Assembly (NCBI GenBank): GCA_028869395.1
Contig: JAGWSE010000373.1
Coordinates: forward strand, 1 to 13,524
DNA length: 13,524 nt
Source of the DNA: Alphaproteobacteria bacterium
Lineage (GTDB): Bacteria; Pseudomonadota; Alphaproteobacteria; Caulobacterales; Caulobacteraceae
Direction of reading: 5' to 3'
Below the pieces are notes generated by a model. That model had not been told where the DNA came from. It worked only from the letters and a program-made list of their open reading frames with translations, and ran no database searches. The first letter of the stretch is position 1. Each line of letters begins with the position of its first letter. Below, in pieces: positions 1 to 5,360 of this stretch. A program made the position numbers and the translations under genes.

Positions 1-206
1 AGGAGGCGCTAACCCTCATCAGTGGTCGTGCGCCGACACGGCGAACTGGGCCGGGGAGCTGTCTGGCGTTCCGGCGCTCCTGGCGCCCCGGCCGCCCCGA
101 TTTCAAACTGCGCCACAACCGCCCCGACCGATGGACGGCGGGCCAACTCGGCGCCCCAGGAGCGCGACAAGCCGCGCGCGCGCTCTCACGGTCGCCACCC
201 GGGGTT

Positions 207-1616
207 TCACCTCGCTTGCGGCCGGGGTTCAGCTCCAGGCGCCTCCGCCCGCGCCAGCTCCGAGACCTGGCGCCGGTAGGCTGCGGCGTCGAACTTCTTC
301 AGGACGTTCGGCCCCATCGAGCGGACTGTCCCGAACACCGGCTGCGGTCCCCAGGGCCGGTCGTGCAGGCCGAACAGCCAGCCGACATTGGCGAAGGAAC
401 TCGGGTCGCGGCCGTCCAGGAACCAGCGATTGTTGAGCGCCAGCGCCGTTTCCCAGGCCTCTTCGGGGCTGGCGGACCACTGGAGGATCTTCTTGCCCCA
501 GTACATCCGCAGCGCGTTGTGCATGTAGCCGGTGGCGGTCATCTCCAGCATGGCGGCGTTGAAGTCCGGGTCGTGGGTCTCGCCGGCCTCCAACTGGACG
601 CGCCCGTACAGATGGGGGCGCGGATCGCCGGCGTGGGCGGCCAGCGTCCGGCGCGCCCAGGCGGGCAGGACGTCGAAGCGGTCGTAGTGCGGCGCATACC
701 AGGCGTGGTTCACCGCCAGCTCACGGCGCACCACAAGCTCGTCCAGGTACTTGGCCGCCCCGTCGGGAAGCTCCGCCGAGCGGGCCGCCAGCGCGATCTC
801 GACGGGAGAGATCTGGCCGAAGTGCAGGTAGGGGCTCAGTTGCGAGGCGACGCCCGCCTCGGGGCGACCGCGATCCTCGCCGTATCGCGCGAGGCCGCTC
901 TGCGCGAACGCCGCGAGGCGCTCGCGCGCCGCCGTTTCTCCCGGCGTGAAGCGCCGCACCGGGCCCACGGCCTGGTCGACCCGCAGCCCGGCCACGAGCC
1001 GCGGGATGTCATCGAGGTCCACGTCGGAGACCGGGAGGCCGGGCCCGGCGGGATGCGCCACGGGTCGCGGCGGGAGATCGTGCAGGTAGCGGTCGAGCAG
1101 GCGCAGGAGCTTCGGGCGCAAGGTGCGCGCGGCGATTTCGTGGTGGTCGGAGGCGGTCTCGACGGGCGCGACCACGTCGCCCTCCACCTGTACGAGGCGG
1201 CGGTTGAGCCCCTTGGCCGCCTCGGCCCGCCAGGCGCGCTGGATCCGCAGATAGCCCCGGTCGCAGACCACCAGGGCCGCATCCTCGGCGAGCCGATGGA
1301 CCAGCCGGTGCGGCGGCTCGCGCCGGATCACGAAGCCGATCCCGCGGCGGGCGAGGGCGGTGCGGACCTCCGCCAGGCCGCGGAGCATGAAGTCGTAATG
1401 GCGCGCCGTCGCCTCGGGGAAGGCCGTCAGTCCGAACGCCACCAGGACGGGCAGGCCGAGGTCGGCGGCGTATTCCACCGCGCGCTCCAGCGCGGGATTG
1501 AAGCTCGCGCGCTGGGACTGCTGCATCCAGTAGAGGACAAAGCGTCCCTCCGGACGGACGGGCGCCTCGCACAGGATCGTCTCGCGCTCGGGCTCGATGA
1601 GGCTCGCGCCGGTCAC
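207..1616 (-). CDS. Class II-like deoxyribodipyrimidine photolyase
   Basis: Flavoenzyme expected to split UV-induced pyrimidine dimers using light. About 469 aa. An N-terminal Rossmann-type domain begins at FVLYWMQQSQRA, the class II opening. The C-terminal FAD/DNA-binding half carries YLHFGQISP, then YMHNALRMYWGKKILQW (ends near residue 380), LNNRWFLDGRDP and GLHDRPW, which together are the class II signature. W373 and W380 match the paired Trp residues of class II enzymes, but the position 21 residues before W373 is Phe (DPDFNAA), where Methanosarcina mazei has W360. An ATG exists at 1679 but has no ribosome site and overlaps the upstream gene. I prefer GTG 1616, which has AAGGGA 9 nt upstream and starts 37 nt after the DUF2177 stop. 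It is the last gene of the leftward ECF/ChrR arm, and photolyases are known members of the Rhodobacter RpoE regulon. The family call is firm; the exact start and subclass activity are less so. Confidence 0.9.
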   Translation of the reverse strand: MTGASLIEPERETILCEAPVRPEGRFVLYWMQQSQRASFNPALERAVEYAADLGLPVLVAFGLTAFPEATARHYDFMLRGLAEVRTALARRGIGFVIRREPPHRLVHRLAEDAALVVCDRGYLRIQRAWRAEAAKGLNRRLVQVEGDVVAPVETASDHHEIAARTLRPKLLRLLDRYLHDLPPRPVAHPAGPGLPVSDVDLDDIPRLVAGLRVDQAVGPVRRFTPGETAARERLAAFAQSGLARYGEDRGRPEAGVASQLSPYLHFGQISPVEIALAARSAELPDGAAKYLDELVVRRELAVNHAWYAPHYDRFDVLPAWARRTLAAHAGDPRPHLYGRVQLEAGETHDPDFNAAMLEMTATGYMHNALRMYWGKKILQWSASPEEAWETALALNNRWFLDGRDPSSFANVGWLFGLHDRPWGPQPVFGTVRSMGPNVLKKFDAAAYRRQVSELARAEAPGAEPRPQAR

Positions 1617-1653
1617 GCCCAGTCGTCCCTTGGAGCCGGCGCGCCGCGCGGTC

Positions 1654-2052
1654 TCACGCCACGCGCCGTGCGGCGGCATAGGCGGCCAGCGCGCCGCTCG
1701 CCGTGAGGAGGCCGCCCCATCCCATGTCCAGCAGGGTCAGCCGGGTCGACCACAGGCGAAGCGTGGACTGGTTGGTCAGGTCGTAGGTGGCGTAGGCCAC
1801 CACCCCCAGGATGAGGCCGTTGCGCGCCGCGGTGCGCCAGGTCCCGGCCGCCAGGGCCGGCGCCACCGCCAGGGCCACGAAACCGGCGACATAGATCAGA
1901 TAGAAGGCGATCGCCGCGCCCAGGTTCACCTTGTCGGCCAGCAGGGGGCCGAGCGTCGGCCGGTAGAGGCGCGGGCCGGCGAGGCCCAGCCAGGCGAAAT
2001 CCGCGGCGAGGAAGACGAGACCGCCCGCCAGATAGGCTGCGAGAAACGTCAT
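1654..2052 (-). CDS. DUF2177 family membrane protein
   Basis: Small integral membrane protein of 132 aa with about four hydrophobic helices (roughly residues 3-22, 44-66, 76-90 and 108-128). The family pattern is clear: FAWLG near residue 19, a GPRLYRP-type segment, a helix with FYLIYV, then ATYDLTNQSTLRLW and LLDMGWGG. The biochemical function of DUF2177 is unknown. The start ATG overlaps the stop of the upstream methyltransferase (TCAT on the plus strand at 2049-2052, read as ATGA), and AGGAG lies 8 nt upstream inside that gene, so translation is probably coupled. DUF2177 and similar small membrane proteins are commonly found beside CFA-like methyltransferases in ChrR-controlled clusters; a role in handling or protecting modified lipids is inference. 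Confidence 0.88.
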   Translation of the reverse strand: MTFLAAYLAGGLVFLAADFAWLGLAGPRLYRPTLGPLLADKVNLGAAIAFYLIYVAGFVALAVAPALAAGTWRTAARNGLILGVVAYATYDLTNQSTLRLWSTRLTLLDMGWGGLLTASGALAAYAAARRVA

Positions 2053-3089
2053 CGGACGGTCTCCTGGACGCGCGGCTTGAGGCGGTAGTGGCTGACGCCC
2101 CAGACCTTGCCTCGGTCGTGACCGAACAGGCCGGCGGTCGCCAGGAAGAACAGCCGCCAGCGCCTGAGCCACAGGCCGGTCTCCTGGCCGTAGACCGGGC
2201 GGAGGATCTCGGTGATCTCGTCGCGGGCGCGATCGAAGTTGGCCAGCCAGTCGAGGGCCGTGGTCTGGTACTGGCGACCGTCCCAGCGCCAGTCGCGCTC
2301 CAGCTCGAACAGGTCCCCGAAGCGCCCCATCAGCCCGTGGCTCGGCATCACCCCGCCGGCGAAGAAATGCCGCGCGATCCAGTCGCCGGGATCGGCCACA
2401 TTGAAGCGGTAGGGGGTCCGGGCGTGGGTGAAGACATGCACGAAGAGCCGGCCCTCCGGCGCCAGCCAGTCGCGGACCCGGGCGAGCAGCGCCCCCCAGT
2501 TGGCCATGTGCTCGAACATCTCCACGGAGACGATCCGGTCGAAACGCCTGTCCGGCGTGAAGCTGTTCATGTCCGCCGTGACGACCTCCAGGTTGCGCAG
2601 CCCGCGCTCGCGCGCCGCCTGCTGGATGAAGCGGCGCTGGGCGTGCGAGTTGGAGACCGCCACGATGCGGGAGCGGGGGTAGTGCTCGGCCATCCACAGG
2701 CTGAGGGAGCCCCAGCCACAGCCCAGCTCGAGCACCGTCTGGCCGTCGTGCAGGCCGGCGTGGCGGCAGGTCTTCTCGAGCGACCGCGCCTCCGCCGTCG
2801 CCAGGTCGTCGCCCGGCGCATAGAGGCAGCAGGAATATTTGCGCCGTGGCCCCAGGATCAGGCCGAAGAACTGCGGCGGCAGCTCGTAGTGCTGGGCGTT
2901 GGCCTCGGCGGTGTTCTCCGCGATCGGGCGACCGGCCATGGCGCGTGCGAACTCGGCCTCGAAGCCGGCCGGCTGGGCGGCGAGCCGGCGTTGCGTCCGC
3001 GAGACCAGAAGTTCGATGCCGGCCCGGGTCACGAAGTCGGGCAGGGGGGCGCCTTCCAGGCGGTGGACGGCGGACTCGACCAGGCTCAT
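2049..3089 (-). CDS. CFA-synthase/coclaurine N-methyltransferase-like SAM methyltransferase
   Basis: SAM-dependent methyltransferase of 346 aa, likely acting on a membrane lipid acyl chain; the substrate is not shown by sequence. Motifs in order: NAQHYELPPQFF (near 65-75), KYSCC (84-88), the SAM loop VLELGCGWGSLSLW (119-132), SVEMFEHMANW (188-198), FVHVFTH (216-222), FFAGGVMPS (242-250) and QYQTTALDWL (273-282). The EMFEHM and FVHxFxH stretches resemble plant coclaurine N-methyltransferases, where a Glu-His pair (here E193, H194) is catalytic. Equivalents of most E. coli Cfa bicarbonate ligands are also present (C87, E193, H218, Y274). At 346 aa it is shorter than classical CFA synthase because the N-terminal domain is reduced. 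The reading frame stays open further upstream, but ATG 3089 is chosen because it overlaps the DUF1295 stop (ATGA), has AAGGAG 11 nt upstream, and residues before it are an out-of-frame reading of DUF1295. Confidence 0.87.
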   Translation of the reverse strand: MSLVESAVHRLEGAPLPDFVTRAGIELLVSRTQRRLAAQPAGFEAEFARAMAGRPIAENTAEANAQHYELPPQFFGLILGPRRKYSCCLYAPGDDLATAEARSLEKTCRHAGLHDGQTVLELGCGWGSLSLWMAEHYPRSRIVAVSNSHAQRRFIQQAARERGLRNLEVVTADMNSFTPDRRFDRIVSVEMFEHMANWGALLARVRDWLAPEGRLFVHVFTHARTPYRFNVADPGDWIARHFFAGGVMPSHGLMGRFGDLFELERDWRWDGRQYQTTALDWLANFDRARDEITEILRPVYGQETGLWLRRWRLFFLATAGLFGHDRGKVWGVSHYRLKPRVQETVR

Positions 3090-3901
3090 GTCGGGTTGCG
3101 CTCCTTCGCGGCCAGGGAAAAGGGCAGGAAGACGGGGGTGCGGCGCTGATAGGCGCGGAAGGCCTCGCCGCGGGTGCGCAGCATGTGCGCTTCCAATGGC
3201 GGAACGCCGGCGCCGAAGCGCAGCCCGAAGTACATCACGACGGGCGCGGCGAGCGCCCACGCGCCGCGGGAATAGCCGCCCGCGGGGTCCAGCGCGAACA
3301 CCGGGTAGGCGATCCAGGCCAGCCACTCGAAGAGATAGTTCGGGTGGCGCGATAGGGCCCACAGACCGCGGTCCATGACCCGGCCGCGGTTGGCCGGGTC
3401 GGCGGCGAAGGCCTTCATCTGCCGGTCGGCCCGGCTTTCCCCGGCGATCGCCAGGAGGGCCACGGCGGCTCCCGCGGCGTCCTGCGCGCCCAAGGGTCCC
3501 GGCCGGTTGGCGGCGAGCGCGATCGCCGCCCCCAGCACCAGCCCGACCAGGGCCTGCAACTGCAGGAAGCCGAACAGCCGCGGCTGCAGGGCCGCGCCCC
3601 AGTTCTGGCGCAGTTCGCGGTAGCGGCCGTCCTCGGGCGCGCCGGCGACGCGCCGGGCCACATGCAGGCCCAGCCGAAGGCTCCAGCCGGCGGCCAGGGC
3701 GCAGACCAGGAGCCGGCGGGCCGTCGAGCCGTCCGGCGCGCTCCAGGCGAAGGACAGGGCGAGGCCCGCCGCCGCCGTCCCGAAGGTCCAGAAGACGTCG
3801 ACCCAGCCGATGTTGTGCGTCCGCCGTTGCCAGCCCCAGGCCGCCGCCATCAGCGCGCTCAGCGCCACGAAGGTCACAAGCAGGGTCCCAGGCAGGCTCA
3901 T
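3086..3901 (-). CDS. DUF1295 (steroid 5-alpha-reductase-like) membrane protein
   Basis: Polytopic inner-membrane protein of 271 aa in the DUF1295/ICMT-like fold, which includes steroid 5-alpha-reductase and isoprenylcysteine methyltransferase relatives. Signatures: HNIGWVDVFWTFG (near 29-41), EDGRYRELRQNWG (near 90-102), GLWALSRHPNYLFEWLAW (near 180-197), and the C-terminal block LEAHMLRTRGEAFRAYQRRTP. The RHPNY and terminal YQRRTPVFLP motifs are those used by NADPH- or SAM-binding members, so a lipid reductase or methyltransferase role is plausible but unproven. An in-frame GTG lies at 3916, with ATG at 3901 preferred because GGGAT sits about 8 nt upstream. It follows chrR after a 102-bp gap in which I found no TGATCC promoter on this strand, so it is probably read through from rpoE-chrR. 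Its stop overlaps the start of the methyltransferase by 4 bp. Confidence 0.85.
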   Translation of the reverse strand: MSLPGTLLVTFVALSALMAAAWGWQRRTHNIGWVDVFWTFGTAAAGLALSFAWSAPDGSTARRLLVCALAAGWSLRLGLHVARRVAGAPEDGRYRELRQNWGAALQPRLFGFLQLQALVGLVLGAAIALAANRPGPLGAQDAAGAAVALLAIAGESRADRQMKAFAADPANRGRVMDRGLWALSRHPNYLFEWLAWIAYPVFALDPAGGYSRGAWALAAPVVMYFGLRFGAGVPPLEAHMLRTRGEAFRAYQRRTPVFLPFSLAAKERNPT

Positions 3902-4003
3902 CGCGCGGGATCCCACCTGAGGCGCAGGTCGAGGTGAGCGCCCGAGCCGGTCGAACGACGGGGCGCCGCGGCGGCGGCGCGCAAGTCCAGAGGCGGCGTC
4001 ATC

Positions 4004-4624
4004 TCAGAGACCCAGGACCGGCTGCAGCCAGCGGGCTATGCCGGAGAGCCTCAGGGGGGCGTCGGTCGCCGAGAGGCACAGGCAGGTCTCGCCGGGGACC
4101 GCGACGGGCTGGTGGCGGTCGTCGGGGCCGCGCTCGGAGAGGTCGCCCGGCCCATAGCGGCCGAGCTGGTCCTCGAAGGCGCCCTTCAGCACCACCAGCC
4201 GCTCAGGGCCGGCGTGGCCATGCTCCGGCAGCGCCTGCCCGCCGGCCGCCCGGATCAGCACCAGGCGCTCGCCCGGATCGGCGAACCGGGAGAGCCGCTT
4301 GACGGCCAGAGACGGCCCGAGGGGGATCCAGAACCCCCGGGCGAGCACCTCGTCCAGCGTCAACCGCCGGGACGGGGGCTCGGACGGGGGCTCCGGCGTC
4401 GGCCGGTCGAGCGCCGCCAGCGCCCGCTCCAGGCCGCCGGGCGCCAGCTCGCTCGGCTCCGCCTCGCAGAGCAGGGCGCCGCCCAGCGCCTCGAAGCGCG
4501 CCACCTCGGTCCGGCAATGGGCGCAGCCGTCGAGATGCACCTCCAGCACGAGGCGCGCCCCGGCGGGCAATGCGCCCGCGGCGTAGGCGGACAGGGTCTC
4601 GGACAGGGGATGGCGCTCGCTCAT
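4004..4624 (-). CDS. chrR: ChrR-family cupin anti-sigma factor
   Basis: Zinc-dependent anti-sigma factor of 206 aa that should hold the adjacent ECF sigma factor inactive in the cytoplasm until singlet oxygen or a related signal arrives. The N-terminal anti-sigma domain keeps the zinc ligands as H5, H30, C34 and C37 (HLDGCAHC), offset by one from R. sphaeroides ChrR H6/H31/C35/C38 as I recall it. A Pro-rich linker (about 74-85) leads to a cupin domain with H135, H137, E141 and H171, matching the ChrR cupin metal set H141/H143/E147/H177 with a constant offset of six. C181 and C183 (CLC) likewise match C187/C189. The ATG overlaps the sigma factor stop (ATGA at 4624-4621) and has GGAG 5 nt upstream, so the two are co-translated. 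Every residue known to matter in the Rhodobacter protein appears present, so this sensor looks functional. Confidence 0.93.
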   Translation of the reverse strand: MSERHPLSETLSAYAAGALPAGARLVLEVHLDGCAHCRTEVARFEALGGALLCEAEPSELAPGGLERALAALDRPTPEPPSEPPSRRLTLDEVLARGFWIPLGPSLAVKRLSRFADPGERLVLIRAAGGQALPEHGHAGPERLVVLKGAFEDQLGRYGPGDLSERGPDDRHQPVAVPGETCLCLSATDAPLRLSGIARWLQPVLGL

Positions 4625-5229
4625 CGCAGCTCCTGCAGCCGTTCGCGCAGGCGGCTCATGGCCAGCCGCAGCCGCGACTTCACCGTCCCCAGGGGCACGC
4701 CGAGCAGGGCGGAGATCTCCGCATGGGGCCGGTCGTCGAAGAACGACAGGCGCACGACCTCCCGCTGTTCCGGAGACAGCGTGACCAGCGCCTGCCGGAC
4801 CCGCGCGGCGGCCTGGGCGGCCTCCAGCTCGGCGTCGCCGCGCGTCGGCTCCGGCGGGGCGAACGGGTCCGAAATCTCGAGCAGCGGCAGGCCGCGCGTG
4901 CGCCGCAGGGCGTCGATGCAGGCGTTGCGCGCGATCCGGAAGATCCAGGCCTCGGCGTCGCCGCGCGCCGGGTCGAAGCTGGCCGCCTTGCGCCAGATCG
5001 CGAGCATCACCTCCTGGGCGACCTCGTCGGGCGCCGGGGCGCCGCGGCGCAGGGCGAAGGCCTTCACCCGGGGCGCGAAGGCGGTGAACAGCTCGGCGAA
5101 GGCGGCGCGGTCCTGGCGCTCGGCGATGCGCCGGATCAGGGCGGCGGCGCCGGAGGGCGCCCGGGAAGGCTCCTGGGGAGGCTCCTGGGGAGGCTCGTGG
5201 GGCGGCTCGGCCGGCTCGCGCACGCTCAT
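4621..5229 (-). CDS. rpoE: ECF sigma factor, RpoE/ChrR-partner (ECF11-like)
   Basis: Alternative RNA polymerase sigma factor of 202 aa. Region 2 spans roughly residues 41-112 (FAELFTAFAPRVKAFALRR, then DEVAQEVMLAIW and AWIFRIARNACIDALRR). Region 4 spans about 142-195 (LVTLSPEQREVVRLSFFD, then HAEISALLGVPLGTVKSRL), a standard helix-turn-helix for the -35 element. Coupling to chrR by a 4-bp overlap identifies it as the singlet-oxygen type. Its own promoter is probably the TGATCC-N17-GTA at 5323-5298, implying autoregulation. ATG 5229 is preferred because GGGGGA lies 9 nt upstream; the upstream in-frame ATG 5289 lies only a few bases from the predicted transcription start, so that form would be leaderless. 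Odd feature: residues 5-22 are a Pro/Glu/Gln repeat encoded by three 12-bp tandem copies, preceding the conserved domain. Confidence 0.93.
   Translation of the reverse strand: MSVREPAEPPHEPPQEPPQEPSRAPSGAAALIRRIAERQDRAAFAELFTAFAPRVKAFALRRGAPAPDEVAQEVMLAIWRKAASFDPARGDAEAWIFRIARNACIDALRRTRGLPLLEISDPFAPPEPTRGDAELEAAQAAARVRQALVTLSPEQREVVRLSFFDDRPHAEISALLGVPLGTVKSRLRLAMSRLRERLQELR
5167..5202. repeat. 12-bp tandem repeat in rpoE N-terminus (3 copies)
   Basis: Three consecutive copies of AGGCTCCTGGGG (third copy with one C-to-G change), at 5167-5178, 5179-5190 and 5191-5202. The period is a multiple of three, so the frame is kept, and on the minus strand they encode EPPQ/EPPH units before sigma region 2. 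Copy-number change would lengthen or shorten the linker without breaking the gene. Confidence 0.85.
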
Positions 5230-5297
5230 GGCGCCACATCCCCCAAGGGGCGAGGCGTCGAGGAACTGCCGGGCGGTCGCGACATACATGACCCTTC

Positions 5298-5323
5298 TAC
5301 GGCCGCCGGCGCGATCCGGATCA
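5298..5323 (-). promoter_or_regulatory. ECF11-type promoter for the rpoE-chrR arm
   Basis: Read on the minus strand: -35 TGATCC at 5323-5318, a 17-nt spacer, then GTAGAA at 5300-5295. TGATCC with a GTA(A) -10 is the known recognition pattern of Rhodobacter RpoE and ECF11 sigma factors. Predicted transcription begins near 5293-5290, giving about 60 nt of leader for the preferred rpoE start at 5229. The -35 shares a palindrome with the opposite promoter. Confidence 0.8.
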
Positions 5324-5333
5324 CCGGTGATCC
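5318..5333. repeat. Perfect 16-bp palindrome formed by the two -35 elements
   Basis: GGATCACCGGTGATCC is its own reverse complement. Each half contains TGATCC in one orientation, so the two -35 hexamers are 4 bp apart and face away from each other. It could simply be the geometry of compact divergent promoters, or also a site for a dimeric regulator. Confidence 0.9.
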
Positions 5334-5355
5334 GAACGGTGCGTCGGTCCGTAAG
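5328..5355 (+). promoter_or_regulatory. ECF11-type promoter for the flavoprotein arm
   Basis: -35 TGATCC at 5328-5333, a 17-nt spacer, then GTAAG at 5351-5355, the same architecture as the divergent promoter and a good match to the RpoE/ChrR consensus. The predicted start of transcription (about 5360-5362) falls on or beside the GTG at 5361, so the first mRNA of this arm may be leaderless. Confidence 0.82.
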
Positions 5356-5360
5356 CTAGG

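Noticed and set aside
74..165. Inverted repeat GCGCTCCTGG (74-83) with CCAGGAGCGC (156-165)
   Set aside because: Only 10 bp with a 72-nt loop, no T tract and no adjacent gene end on a matching strand; a plausible coincidence in GC-rich sequence.
1..206. Open frames on both strands at the left edge
   Set aside because: None shows a domain, a ribosome site or coding-like composition, and the window cuts them off, so no gene is claimed.
216..1706. Long open frame antisense to the photolyase, and similar long antisense frames at 2088-3149, 4112-5359, 7504-8883 and 10477-12267
   Set aside because: They mirror strongly supported genes, have Arg/Gly/Ala/Pro-rich compositions without domains, and are expected in DNA of about 70% G+C.
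3902..4003. A possible separate promoter or terminator between chrR and DUF1295
   Set aside because: No TGATCC or GTA pair on the minus strand. The GC-rich inverted stretch near 3961-3980 has no T tract.
4004..5239. A continuous frame suggesting a sigma/anti-sigma fusion
   Set aside because: The part upstream of 4624 is an out-of-frame reading of the sigma gene. The ChrR family N-terminus begins exactly at the ATG overlapping the sigma stop.
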